Below are positions 18,114 through 27,426 of a stretch of DNA of 64,000 nt, piece after piece (positions within the stretch are counted from its first letter, which is position 1; each line of letters starts with the position of its first letter). Source of the stretch: Sulfitobacter sp. F26169L. Its GTDB lineage: Bacteria; Pseudomonadota; Alphaproteobacteria; Rhodobacterales; Rhodobacteraceae. The notes below the pieces were generated by a model. That model searched no databases. It was given only the letters and a program-made list of their open reading frames with translations, and had not been told where the DNA came from. Position numbers and translations under genes: made by a program. The DNA lies in contig NZ_JAPMLP010000011.1 of the NCBI RefSeq assembly GCF_026410285.1, positions 1 to 64,000 on the forward strand. The letters are read 5' to 3'.

Positions 18114-19760
18114 ATGACCACTTTAACCCTTGTCACAGACTATACCACAGCCTCACCTATGGGGACGGTGCTGGAGGCTTGGGCCGCCTCTATTGCTACT
18201 TTGTCGGCAGGCGCGCATAGCGTGACCGTCTATAACCCCGGAGAGTTGGTGCCGGCCTTCGAAAGCTTTGATGCCGTGAGCACAGCTCAGGTGGATATGG
18301 CTTTCCTGTCACCTGTTTATTACAGCAGCAAGCTGCCCGGAATGGAAATACTGGGCACGGCGTTTCGCGCCGAAGCCGGTACAGAAAGCGCGCTTGCGCT
18401 AACCCGCGCGCTTGCCACGGGTGCGCCTGATGCGGATCTGGAACTTTTCGGGATGTCGGCACTGGCGGCGGCGTTTGATGCACCGCGCGGGCTTTATACC
18501 AGCTTTGCCGCCAGCACGCCCGATGATCTTGACGGACGCAAGCTGTTCATGACGGGCAGCATTGCATCCACACTGGCAAGCGAGGCGGGTGCAGCTGTGA
18601 TCAACCTGCCTGCCGCCGAATTATACACAGCCCTTCAGACCGGCGTGATTGACGGTGCGATGCTGAATGCCCATGAGGCGGAAAAACTGGATATTGATAA
18701 TTTGATGCGGCATCATCTGTTGTTGCCCGACAATACCGGCCTGCAAAACCTCTACCGTGCGCTGGTGATCAATGATGGCAGTTTTGATGCGCTGCCGCAG
18801 GATCTGCGCACCCTGCTGGAGCAGACCACAGGCGCCACGCTGGCCGCCGATCTGGGCGCTGCTGCCTTGGATTCGCATCAGCGCGGTATCATCATTTCAA
18901 CCCGGTTCGGCCGGCTGGAGTATCCCGAAGGCGCTGATCTGGACGCGTGGCGGATGTTGACTGATACCGAGGTGGCGCAAATCATTGCAAACAGCACCGA
19001 TGGAGATACCTCGCGCGGGGAAGCATGGCTGAACGCCTTTGTCACCGCCTCGGGAGGGGAGACACCTCAAGAGCCGGTTATCGAAAACCTGACCCTGACC
19101 GGCACATCCGGCGATGATACGCTGAGCGGTGGCGATGGCGATGACACCATCAACGGTCTGGATGGTTCCGACAACCTGATTGGCGGCGGTGGCGATGATG
19201 TGATCAACGGCGGTGCCACAGATCAGGACCGGCGCGACAACATCTTTGGCGGCGCGGGCAACGACACCATTGATGGCGGTTATGGCAATGATATGCTGCG
19301 CGGCGACGCGGGCGATGACGTGATCGCAGGCGGCTTTGGCGGCGATACGGTGATCGGCGGCACCGGCAATGACAGCCTGACCGGATCGGCGCTGGGGGAT
19401 ATGCTGTTCGGCTCGGACGGTGATGATTTCATCAACGGCGGTTTCGGCTATGACCAGATCAACGGCGGCGCGGGGGCGGATATGTTCTTCCACCTCGGCA
19501 TTGCCGATCACGGCAGCGACTGGGTGCAGGACTATTCTGCCGCCGACGGGGATACGCTGGTCTTTGGCGACCGGAACGCCACTGCAAACCAGTTCCAGAT
19601 CAACTATGCCAGCAAGGACAACGCAGGTGATGACAGCGTGGAAGAGGCCTTTGTGATCTATCGTCCTACAGGCCAGATCATGTGGGCGCTGATTGACGGT
19701 GCCGGACAGGATTCAATCAATCTGCAAATCGGCAGCGATACGTTCGATCTGATGCTATAG
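18114..19760 (+). CDS. TRAP-type (DctP-like) solute-binding domain fused to RTX module
   Basis: The 548-residue product is unusual. Residues 1-~320 look like the periplasmic solute receptor of a TRAP transporter: an early aromatic/Gly-rich strand, YNPGELVPAFESFDAV, VDMAFLSPVYY, DDLDGRKLFM, and PAAELYTALQTGVIDGA, the family's hallmark near the ligand site. There is no signal peptide. Instead RTX nonapeptides begin near residue 335 and the shared module (372-548) ends FDLML. It should therefore leave the cell by type I secretion rather than work with a TRAP permease. The ATG at 18114 with AAGGA at 7 bases was chosen over a GTG at 18078. The ligand is unknown; an extracellular ligand-capture role is only a guess. 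Confidence 0.8.
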   Translation: MTTLTLVTDYTTASPMGTVLEAWAASIATLSAGAHSVTVYNPGELVPAFESFDAVSTAQVDMAFLSPVYYSSKLPGMEILGTAFRAEAGTESALALTRALATGAPDADLELFGMSALAAAFDAPRGLYTSFAASTPDDLDGRKLFMTGSIASTLASEAGAAVINLPAAELYTALQTGVIDGAMLNAHEAEKLDIDNLMRHHLLLPDNTGLQNLYRALVINDGSFDALPQDLRTLLEQTTGATLAADLGAAALDSHQRGIIISTRFGRLEYPEGADLDAWRMLTDTEVAQIIANSTDGDTSRGEAWLNAFVTASGGETPQEPVIENLTLTGTSGDDTLSGGDGDDTINGLDGSDNLIGGGGDDVINGGATDQDRRDNIFGGAGNDTIDGGYGNDMLRGDAGDDVIAGGFGGDTVIGGTGNDSLTGSALGDMLFGSDGDDFINGGFGYDQINGGAGADMFFHLGIADHGSDWVQDYSAADGDTLVFGDRNATANQFQINYASKDNAGDDSVEEAFVIYRPTGQIMWALIDGAGQDSINLQIGSDTFDLML

Positions 19761-19777
19761 GTTGCACCAATAAAAAT

Positions 19778-19804
19778 GCCGGCCCCCTGTCATAGGGGGC
19801 CGGC
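19778..19804 (-). terminator. Strong Rho-independent terminator
   Basis: A perfect 10-bp GC-rich stem (19778-19787 with 19795-19804) has a 7-base loop. On the minus strand it is followed by TTTTTA, so it terminates the minus-strand NIDO gene. It lies between two convergent genes, so the stem may also slow plus-strand transcription, but no T tract follows on that side. Confidence 0.85.
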
Positions 19805-19857
19805 TGCCTCGGGGTGTCTTGATATGCGTCTCTAAACAGGCGCATTTTCCCGAATGA

Positions 19858-21279
19858 TCAGAGCATCAGATCATAGGTTTCACCTGCAATCTGCAGGTTG
19901 ATCTCGCTTTCGCCCATACCGTCGACCAAGGCCCACATGATCTGGCCTGTGGGACGGTAGATGATAAATGCATCCGCCACATCCGCATCCCCCGCTCCTT
20001 CGGTAAAGGCCGAGTTGATCTGGAACTGGTCGCGGGTGGCATTGGCAAGCCCCACGCGCAACACATCCTGCGCGGCGGCGCTGAAGTCCTGAATCCAGTC
20101 GCTGCCGTGATCGGCAATCCCGAGGTGGAAGAAGACATCCGCCCCCGTGCCGCCATTTACACGGTCGGCCCCGAAGCCGCCATTGATGTAATCATCACCG
20201 GCACCGCCAAAGATCAGATCGGAGAAAACATTGCCGTTGATCACATCGTTACCGGCCTGACCCTCAAGCGTATCTACGCCGTAACCGCCAGTGATGGTGT
20301 CATCGCCGTTGCCACCATAAACCTGATCATTGCCGAAACCCGCATCAATCAAATCATCGCCGTCACCGCCGTAAAAGACATCACGCAGATCGCTGTCTGT
20401 ATCGCCGCCGCGCAGGGTATCATTGCCTGCGTCGCCATTGACCGTATCGGCACCGTCACCACCCGAAAGCTGGTCGTTGCCATCACCACCGCGCAGGATG
20501 TCGTCTCCCGCTCCGCCAAGCAAAAAGTCGTCGCCGCCGCCGCCGTTGATGACATCATTACCCAGATCGCCCAGATAGACATCTTCGCCGTCCGTGCCTG
20601 TAAATGTATCATCTCCGTCCGTGCCGACGCCCTGAATTTCGCCGTCTTCCAGCAGGAACTGCCAGACACCGCGCACCCCGAGGTTGCCAGGGAAATCCTC
20701 AAGCCCGCGCATCGCGGACTGGTTTCCAGATGTGGGCAGTTCAAACAGGATATCCCCCAGCGAGAACCCCGCACGTGAGACAAAGCCGCCCAGACCGTCA
20801 ACACCATTGCTGGCATCACCTGTGGTCCAGTCGATATCTTCATAACGGAAAATAATTTCGATATCGCCACCCGAGCGGTCGATCAATTCCAGCTGGAAGG
20901 AGTTGGTTCTGTCCGAGTGCTGGTCGTAATACCCCACGTCTTCCCATGTCACGACAATGGAATCACGCACCGTATCATAGGTGTAATAGACAAAGCCGCC
21001 GTCATCCGTGCGGGTGTCCACATCCCCCCAGTAGGGGGCGATGATGGTGTTCAATGTGCCGCCACCGATCTGTTCGGGCGTGTATGAATAAAGGCCTGCA
21101 TCAAATGTAACGTTGCCGTTATTGTTCACGAACATCGAGGTATAGTTGACTCCGGCAATGGTGATCCCGTCCTCGAAGATCGACGTAATATCGATCGACT
21201 GGAATTGATCGTCGTTGCGCGCCAGAACATCCGTGCCGGTAGGTCTGAAGCTGTTGTCGGTTACTGTGGTAAAGCTCAT
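19858..21279 (-). CDS. NIDO-domain RTX protein with shared module
   Basis: The 473-residue product has a nidogen-like (NIDO) extracellular domain at residues ~10-200. Typical features are FVNNNGNVTFD, IAPYWGDVDTR, VVTWEDVGYY and FQLELIDRSGGDIEIIFRYEDIDWTTG. RTX nonapeptides follow (~225-296), then the shared module (297-473) ending YDLML. NIDO domains occur in adhesion and matrix proteins, so a surface or matrix role is inferred. The ATG at 21279 has AAGGAG 9 bases upstream; the 12-residue extension to 21315 is disfavoured. A second NIDO-RTX gene is at 33811-35604. Confidence 0.82.
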   Translation of the reverse strand: MSFTTVTDNSFRPTGTDVLARNDDQFQSIDITSIFEDGITIAGVNYTSMFVNNNGNVTFDAGLYSYTPEQIGGGTLNTIIAPYWGDVDTRTDDGGFVYYTYDTVRDSIVVTWEDVGYYDQHSDRTNSFQLELIDRSGGDIEIIFRYEDIDWTTGDASNGVDGLGGFVSRAGFSLGDILFELPTSGNQSAMRGLEDFPGNLGVRGVWQFLLEDGEIQGVGTDGDDTFTGTDGEDVYLGDLGNDVINGGGGDDFLLGGAGDDILRGGDGNDQLSGGDGADTVNGDAGNDTLRGGDTDSDLRDVFYGGDGDDLIDAGFGNDQVYGGNGDDTITGGYGVDTLEGQAGNDVINGNVFSDLIFGGAGDDYINGGFGADRVNGGTGADVFFHLGIADHGSDWIQDFSAAAQDVLRVGLANATRDQFQINSAFTEGAGDADVADAFIIYRPTGQIMWALVDGMGESEINLQIAGETYDLML

Positions 21280-21410
21280 ATGGAATGTCTCCTTGTTATA
21301 AAAAATTATATTCAACCAAAGTATCTGTCAAAATAGTTCACTCATTATCACAGGATAATCTATCCGCTGTCACAGCTGCAAATGACGCCACTGTCGCGGC
21401 CTGCGTCCGA

Positions 21411-21443
21411 TGTACTGCCCCCCTATTTTAAAGGGGCAGTACA
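21411..21443 (-). terminator. Hairpin after the PPC-repeat RTX gene
   Basis: An 11-bp stem TGTACTGCCCC / GGGGCAGTACA (21411-21421 with 21433-21443) and an 11-base loop lie just past the stop at 21451. No U tract is visible, so the terminator function is only probable. Confidence 0.5.
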
Positions 21444-21450
21444 ATTAGTC

Positions 21451-23814
21451 TCAAGCGGTCAGATCAAATACATCGCCGCCGATGCGCAGGTTGATTTCAT
21501 CCTGTCCCGCACCGTCAATCAAGGCCCACATGATCTGGCCTGTAGGTTTATAGATAACAAAGGCTTCGGCAACATCCGCGTCCCCTGCATTTGCCTTGGA
21601 GGCATAGTTGATCTGGAACTGGTTTGCAGTGGCCGTGGCGCGGCCGAACACCAACTCGTCGCCCTGCGCTGCGTTATAATCCTGTATCCAGTCAGAGCCG
21701 TGATCAAAGATGCCAAGGTGGAAGAATTCATCCGCACCCGCCCCGCCATTGATCTGGTCATAGCCGAAACCGCCATTGATGAAATCATTCCCGTCAGAGC
21801 CGAACAGCATATCGCCAAGCGCGCCGCCTGTGACGGTATCGTTCCCGTCACCGCCAATGACAGTATCACCGCCAAAGCCGCCCGAGATCACATCGTCACC
21901 CGCATCGCCACGCAACTGGTCGTTGCCGTGGCCGCCGTCGATTGTATCGTCGCCATCCCCGCCAAAGATTACATCGCGGCGGTCCTGATCGGTTTCACCA
22001 CCATACAGCACGTCATCCCCGCCGTTGCCGATCAACGTGTCGTTGCCATCCAGCCCGCGCAGGATTTCACCGTCATCGGTGCTGACCAGACGGTCGTCAC
22101 CTGCGGTACCGCTCAGGGTGCCCTTGCTGATTTCCAACTCGTATGTGCCTTTGCCGTGGTTGCGCTCACCCACATAACTGCCCAACTCACCTGCCTGAAT
22201 AAAATAGGTGCCGGTGGTGGTGGCGGAAAACTCGACTGTGACATCGCTGTCGGTACCGCGCTGGACTTTCAGTTCGCCGCCATTGGCCGAGTAGATGCCC
22301 ACGCCGGCACGGTCCAGGCTTTCCAGCCCGCCATCACCACGCATTGTGATCTCGTAGGTGCGCCCGGCTTCCAGTGTGGTGCGGTACATGTCCTTGTCCA
22401 CACGGTAATCCAGCGTGTCATTGACTGTCTCGTTGGTGCCGATACGCGCCAGTGTGCCAAACCCGTTAGAGGTTTCGCGCACCATGTCCAGCTCATAGTT
22501 GCCTGTGTGATCGCCCCCATAGATCGAGTTAGTACCGGTCTGGATGAAATAGGTTCCCGCGTCTGACGGGGTGAAGGTCAGCAGGTTGGTGGATGTCTTC
22601 TGCTCGGTGCCATTGGCATTGAACAAAACCAGACGGAAGCGCTCCAGCGCGTCCTGGCTGCCATCACCTGCAAGGTTCCAGTAATAGCTGTAACCGGTAT
22701 CCAGCGTTGTCTTGAACCAGTCACGGTCGATCTGGTATTCAGACGTACCAGTGCGGGTCTGGCCTGCGGCAATGCTGCCTTTGGTATCGGCATTGGCAGT
22801 CAGTTCGGCTGTCATGCCAAGGGTATACACCCCTGCCTGCCCCGAAGTAGAATAGCTGTTGCCGGTCTGTACATAGTAGGTGCCATCGGTTGCAGGCGTA
22901 AACGCCATGCCGCTGTTGCCATCTTCAACTTCGGTGCCGTTGGCATCAAACAGGGTCAGGTTGAAACTGCTGACCGCATCGCTGCTACCATCCCCTGTCA
23001 TGGTCCAGAAATAGCTTTCATCACTGCTCAGCGTGACCTTGTACCAGTCACTGTCGGAGTTGTATTCAGAGCGCCCTTCAACAGTTTCACCCGCCGTGAT
23101 GGTGGCGCGGGTCTGATCGTTGGCGGGCAGTTCTGCGGTCATGGCCAGCTGATAATTGCCGTCCTGCCCGCTTCTTGAACTGCCGTCACCGGTTTGCACG
23201 TAATAAGTGCCGGCAGTGGTTGGTGTGAACGCCATGCCGGACCCGCCAGTGTCGACTTCGGTGCCGTTGGCATCAAACAAGACCATATTGAAACGGGTCA
23301 CCGCATCGCTGCTGCCATCCCCTGTCATGGTCCAGTAATAGCTTTTGTCGCTGTTCAACGTGACCTCGTACCAGTCACGGTCGCTGCGGTACTCGGACCG
23401 CCCCGCAACGGCCTGTCCTGCAAGCAGGGTTTCGGTGGTGTTGATGTTATCTGCAACTTCCTCAACCAGGTTCAAACGGTAATTCCCGTCCGTGTCCCTG
23501 TAAGTGGATGACGTACCGACCTGCATATACAGATCCGTTTGTGTGGTCGGCGTATACGCCAGACCGCCACCAGTTGCGCTCTTCAACTGGGTGCCGTTGT
23601 TATCATACAGATAGAGATACGGTCTGGTCAGGCTGTTTGCGCTGCCATCTCCCGTCAGGGTCCAGTAATAGCTTTTGTTATCCGCAACATTTGTGCGCAC
23701 CCAGTCGGTGCTGGCTGTCGTGTCCAGCGTCCCGCGAAACTGGTCACCCCCCGCAATTGTATAAACAGTGCTGGTATCGGAAACTGCATCAGATGTTTCA
23801 GTGATAATTGCCAT
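21451..23814 (-). CDS. RTX protein with five pre-peptidase-C-like repeats
   Basis: The 787-residue product has five ~110-residue repeats before the RTX part, each with the core [DE]WY.VTL.....Y.W.[LM][TA]GDGS...L.LFDANGTE......[FY]TP...GTYY[VI]QTG. This matches bacterial pre-peptidase C-terminal (PPC)-like beta-sandwich domains, often found on secreted enzymes and thought to bind polymers or the cell surface. No catalytic domain is attached here. RTX repeats start near residue 575 and the shared module (611-787) ends FDLTA. The ATG at 23814 with AAGGGG 5 bases upstream was chosen over a start at 23898, whose 28-residue extension looks unrelated. It is probably a type I secreted binding protein. 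Confidence 0.8.
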   Translation of the reverse strand: MAIITETSDAVSDTSTVYTIAGGDQFRGTLDTTASTDWVRTNVADNKSYYWTLTGDGSANSLTRPYLYLYDNNGTQLKSATGGGLAYTPTTQTDLYMQVGTSSTYRDTDGNYRLNLVEEVADNINTTETLLAGQAVAGRSEYRSDRDWYEVTLNSDKSYYWTMTGDGSSDAVTRFNMVLFDANGTEVDTGGSGMAFTPTTAGTYYVQTGDGSSRSGQDGNYQLAMTAELPANDQTRATITAGETVEGRSEYNSDSDWYKVTLSSDESYFWTMTGDGSSDAVSSFNLTLFDANGTEVEDGNSGMAFTPATDGTYYVQTGNSYSTSGQAGVYTLGMTAELTANADTKGSIAAGQTRTGTSEYQIDRDWFKTTLDTGYSYYWNLAGDGSQDALERFRLVLFNANGTEQKTSTNLLTFTPSDAGTYFIQTGTNSIYGGDHTGNYELDMVRETSNGFGTLARIGTNETVNDTLDYRVDKDMYRTTLEAGRTYEITMRGDGGLESLDRAGVGIYSANGGELKVQRGTDSDVTVEFSATTTGTYFIQAGELGSYVGERNHGKGTYELEISKGTLSGTAGDDRLVSTDDGEILRGLDGNDTLIGNGGDDVLYGGETDQDRRDVIFGGDGDDTIDGGHGNDQLRGDAGDDVISGGFGGDTVIGGDGNDTVTGGALGDMLFGSDGNDFINGGFGYDQINGGAGADEFFHLGIFDHGSDWIQDYNAAQGDELVFGRATATANQFQINYASKANAGDADVAEAFVIYKPTGQIMWALIDGAGQDEINLRIGGDVFDLTA

Positions 23815-23950
23815 TATTGACCCCTTAAAAAAGCATACCCCTATCAGAAACGAAACGGGGTTTCCCGATTTAATACATAGGCAGGCATAGTGCGACAACC
23901 ACCAAGAGTTCCCTAGCGTCGTTTTCTACCATTTCAAACAAATCAGGGTG

Positions 23951-25915
23951 TTAAGCCATCAAATCGAACACGCTGCCGTCAATCTGGAGATTGATTTCGT
24001 CCTGCCCTGCACCGTCTACCAGCGCCCACATGATCTGGCCTGTGGGTTTGTAGATGACAAAGATTTCATCCACCCCCGCGGCACCTGCGCCTGTGGTAGT
24101 GGCGGTGTTGATCTGGAACTGCGCCGCCGTGGCATTCGTGTTGCCAAACACCAGCGTATCGCCCTGCGCACTGGTGTAATCCTGCACCCAGTCGCTGCCG
24201 TGGTCCGAAATTCCAAGGTGGAAAAACGCATCCGCCCCCGCGCCGCCGTTGATGCGGTCGAACCCGAAACCGCCGTTGATGAAATCATCCCCGTCAGAAC
24301 CGAACAGCATATCCCCCAGCGCCGATCCGGTCACCGTGTCGTTGCCTGCACCGCCAATCACCGTATCGCCGCCAAAGCCGCCCGCAATCACGTCATCACC
24401 ACCGTCACCGCGCAATTCGTCGTTGCCGTATCCGCCCTGAAGGGTGTCGTTGCCCGCACCGCCGTAAATCACATCGCGTTTGTCGCTGGCCAGCGTGCCG
24501 CCGGTGATGCTGTCATTGCCCGCGCCGCCCGCCAGCGTATCGGCGCCATCACCACCCGTCAGCGTGTCGGCCCCGTCGCCGCCCGCAAGCCGGTCATCGT
24601 TATAGCCGCCGTCCAGCAGGTCATCACCCTGCCCGCCATCCAGATGGTCATTGCCGTCACCGCCCTGCAATCTGTCATTGCCCGCGCCGCCGCTCAGGGT
24701 GTCATTGCTCAGCCCGCCGCTCAGGGTATCGTCACCGCCCATTCCGTTCAGGTGGTCGCGCGCATCGGTGCCGCTCAGCGCATCATCTTCCGCGCTGCCC
24801 TCACGGACGGGGGCGGGGGTGCCGAACAGATCCAGCGTGTCGCGGATATCAAGCGTGCCACCGGAGCTGCGGGTATCAAACCAGATTTCGGCGATATTCT
24901 CCATCTCGACGTGCAATTCATACCCCTCATAGACCAGCCGCCCCTGTGCGCCCGACAGGTTCGAGAGATTGAAGTATTCGTCCATCAACACGCGATCGGT
25001 TCCCGTGCCACCATCAATCGTGTGATTGCCCGCCCGCGCGACAAAGCGGTCGTTGCCCGCGCCGCCCGACAGGGCGTTGTCGCCCCCGTCCGCCGAGATC
25101 ACATCATCCCCCGCGCCGCCCGTTATCACATCATCCAGATGGCTCCCCAGCAGCGTATCGGCGCGCTCTGTTCCGCTGATCTGCATGGTTGCGGTTGCAT
25201 TATCCCACGCCGCCTCCAGCGACAGCGCGGGCGCGCCGTACACCAGCGCCATCGCCTCCTTGTCAACGGTACCAAGCTGCGTTTCGCGAGAAGAGCGGTC
25301 ATAGGACATGATGGTATAGGCGCCGTTGTCATGGCTCGCTTGAATGACCGGATCACCCGAAAACGGGTGTTTGAACCCCAAGGCATGGCCTACCTCGTGC
25401 TGCAAGATCATGTAGCCGCGGATGCCTGGCGCCATGGTACCTGCATTCTCCAGATAGTAATCGCGGTTCATGAAGATATCACCGCCAATGCCGTTGTGAC
25501 GCACGACATATTCCGACGCTTCCGTGCCCTCTCTGGTGTAGGTGCCGGGGTAATACGCGAACCCGCTGAGCGGATTGCCCGTGGCATTGGTGCGCCCCTC
25601 CATATCGATAAAGCCGAAGGTGATATCGCCGCCCACCTCTGCGGGGACTTCCACAAAAGTGACACCCGAAGTGACCTCCCAACTGTCGAGCGCCGTGCGT
25701 GCATGGACCTGATGCGCAGGCGTGAACCCGTCAAACCCGTTTTGTGCGCCGGAATAGCTGTCATAGGCGGCTACCTGTGTGGGGAAGGAATAGCTGATCA
25801 CCACAGGTGTGCCGATGCTGGCGTCAAAATTCCATCGATCTTCCGCCGCGGTTCCTGTCAAAGACAAAACATCGTTGCTGGCATTCAGCGTGCCATTGCG
25901 GGGGAAAAAATCCAT
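23951..25915 (-). CDS. Serralysin-type RTX zinc metalloprotease
   Basis: The 654-residue product is the clearest serralysin (M10B-like) in the window. The zinc motif HEVGHALGFKHP spans residues 173-184 and is followed by a Met-turn (TIMSYD, ~200). The preceding ~150 residues fit the metzincin catalytic domain (ISYSFP...W..VTSGVTFVEV, GDITFGFID). RTX repeats occur around 265-310 and again from ~395, before the shared module (478-654) ending FDLMA. It would degrade extracellular protein after type I secretion. No inhibitor gene is next to it. The ATG at 25915 follows a purine-rich AAGAGAGA; the track-like extension to 25972 is not needed for the domain. Confidence 0.87.
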   Translation of the reverse strand: MDFFPRNGTLNASNDVLSLTGTAAEDRWNFDASIGTPVVISYSFPTQVAAYDSYSGAQNGFDGFTPAHQVHARTALDSWEVTSGVTFVEVPAEVGGDITFGFIDMEGRTNATGNPLSGFAYYPGTYTREGTEASEYVVRHNGIGGDIFMNRDYYLENAGTMAPGIRGYMILQHEVGHALGFKHPFSGDPVIQASHDNGAYTIMSYDRSSRETQLGTVDKEAMALVYGAPALSLEAAWDNATATMQISGTERADTLLGSHLDDVITGGAGDDVISADGGDNALSGGAGNDRFVARAGNHTIDGGTGTDRVLMDEYFNLSNLSGAQGRLVYEGYELHVEMENIAEIWFDTRSSGGTLDIRDTLDLFGTPAPVREGSAEDDALSGTDARDHLNGMGGDDTLSGGLSNDTLSGGAGNDRLQGGDGNDHLDGGQGDDLLDGGYNDDRLAGGDGADTLTGGDGADTLAGGAGNDSITGGTLASDKRDVIYGGAGNDTLQGGYGNDELRGDGGDDVIAGGFGGDTVIGGAGNDTVTGSALGDMLFGSDGDDFINGGFGFDRINGGAGADAFFHLGISDHGSDWVQDYTSAQGDTLVFGNTNATAAQFQINTATTTGAGAAGVDEIFVIYKPTGQIMWALVDGAGQDEINLQIDGSVFDLMA

Positions 25916-26086
25916 CTGCGGTCTCTCTTTAGGGCTGTCCCTGACGGGGGGGGGGCGTTGAAACTGCCGCAACTTTCCCGCACCCGCGCGCTTGCGTCAA
26001 CCGATGCAGATCAAAATAGCGCGCAGCACAAAGACCAACGCGCCGTTTCAGAGCCGCGTTAAGGGAATAAGCCGCACAGAGCCGCG

Positions 26087-27325
26087 TCAGGCCATCAAAT
26101 CAAATGTTTGCCCGTCAATCTGTAGATTGATCTGCTCCTGTTCCATGCCATCCACCAGCGCCCACATGATCTGGCCCGTGGGGCGATAGATCACAAATGC
26201 CTCGGCCACATCCGCGGCCCCTGTCTGATCCGTGGTGCCTGCATTGATCTGGAACTGCGCGGCAGTGGCACCGGTATCGCCAAAGACCAGCACATCCCCC
26301 TGCGCGGCGGAATAATCCTGTATCCAGTCGCTGCCGTGATCCGCAATGCCGAGATGGAAAAATTCATCCGTCCCCGCGCCACCATTCACCAGATCAGAGC
26401 CAAAGCCGCCGTTGATAAAATCATTCCCGTCACCGCCAAACAGTTGGTCGCCGAATGCCGAGCCTGTGATGTGGTCATCGCCCGCGCCACCGATCACCGT
26501 GTCGCAGCCAAAGCCGCCAGCGATGGTGTCGTTGCCCGCATCGCCGCGCAATTCGTCATTGCCATAGCCACCTGCAATACTGTCGTTACCGGCGCCGCCC
26601 AGAACGAAATCGCGCAGATCGGCGGATGTTTCACCGCCATAGATCACATCATCCCCCGCGCCGCCGTTGATTGTGTCGGCCCCGTCACCGGCCAGCACCG
26701 TATCATCGCCGCGCCCTGCCAGAATACGGTCGCTAAACCCCGTGCCCTCGATCATCTCGCCTGCACTTGTACCAAGGGTTCTGGGCGCCTCGTTGTCTTC
26801 CTCGCGCCCGAACCAGACGTGGTAAACACGATTGCCATAATCACCAAAACCCCCGCGCGCATCCGGATCAGCCTCGACTCCGATGCCGATGGCGTTCCAG
26901 ACCGTATTGGCAAAACCGCCCTCATTAAGGATCACATCGTTGTGCGAGGGTGACCCCTTCCACCCCTCCAGCGCGCCTTCAATACTGGTGAACCCCCCCG
27001 CCGCAATTTCAAACCCGTAGCCCGGATAATCGGTGCCCAGCCGTTCGGGCGCCTCCCAGATGACTTCGGGTGCGCGGTGGTCGCGATAGTAATAGGCATC
27101 CGACCAGCTGTGCAGGTTGGCCCCTTCGGGCAGTGTCACCCCTGCCTCCCAGATGTTGTGGATGGTATCCAGCGTATGCCGCCCCGCCACCAGCGTCAGA
27201 TCAGCCGACAGCGGCAATACCGGAAGATCGTTTTCAATGCGGTAGTCCATGATCAAGCGGTACAATTGCAGCTCTTTCAGGCTTAGATCATCCTGAAAGG
27301 TGCGGGCGTAGATGTCGACTGTCAT
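26087..27325 (-). CDS. CAP/SCP-domain RTX protein, copy 1
   Basis: The 412-residue product has a CAP (SCP/PR-1-like) domain at residues ~15-175: LNxLR-like LYRLIMDYRIENDLPVLPLSADL, the central GSPSHNDVIL with a conserved His, and the closing strand YHVWFG. Bacterial CAP proteins are secreted and of varied or unknown function. RTX repeats and the shared module (236-412) follow, ending FDLMA. The module holds a Cys (GGFGCDTV) where all the others have G, S, A or V, odd for an RTX exoprotein. The ATG at 27325 has AGGAGA 6 bases upstream. It is a tandem duplicate of the next upstream gene, equal in length. Confidence 0.82.
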   Translation of the reverse strand: MTVDIYARTFQDDLSLKELQLYRLIMDYRIENDLPVLPLSADLTLVAGRHTLDTIHNIWEAGVTLPEGANLHSWSDAYYYRDHRAPEVIWEAPERLGTDYPGYGFEIAAGGFTSIEGALEGWKGSPSHNDVILNEGGFANTVWNAIGIGVEADPDARGGFGDYGNRVYHVWFGREEDNEAPRTLGTSAGEMIEGTGFSDRILAGRGDDTVLAGDGADTINGGAGDDVIYGGETSADLRDFVLGGAGNDSIAGGYGNDELRGDAGNDTIAGGFGCDTVIGGAGDDHITGSAFGDQLFGGDGNDFINGGFGSDLVNGGAGTDEFFHLGIADHGSDWIQDYSAAQGDVLVFGDTGATAAQFQINAGTTDQTGAADVAEAFVIYRPTGQIMWALVDGMEQEQINLQIDGQTFDLMA

Positions 27326-27351
27326 GCCATTCTCCTGTGGCGGATAACGCG

Positions 27352-27380
27352 AAAAGGGCAGACCCTGCGGCCTGCCCCTT
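27352..27380 (-). terminator. Hairpin terminator of CAP-RTX copy 2
   Basis: A GGGCAG/CTGCCC stem (27356-27361 with 27372-27377) is followed on the minus strand by CTTTTCG. It lies between the stop of the gene at 27427 and the start of copy 1. Confidence 0.55.
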
Positions 27381-27426
27381 CATCGACTCTATTGGTTTAT
27401 ATATCGCAAAAATTACGGCATGATTT

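Noticed and set aside
23948-26062. 704-codon plus-strand open frame
   Set aside because: It is antisense to the serralysin-type RTX gene. GC-rich RTX repeats leave opposite-strand frames open; the translation is low-complexity with no domain, and no start signal is seen.
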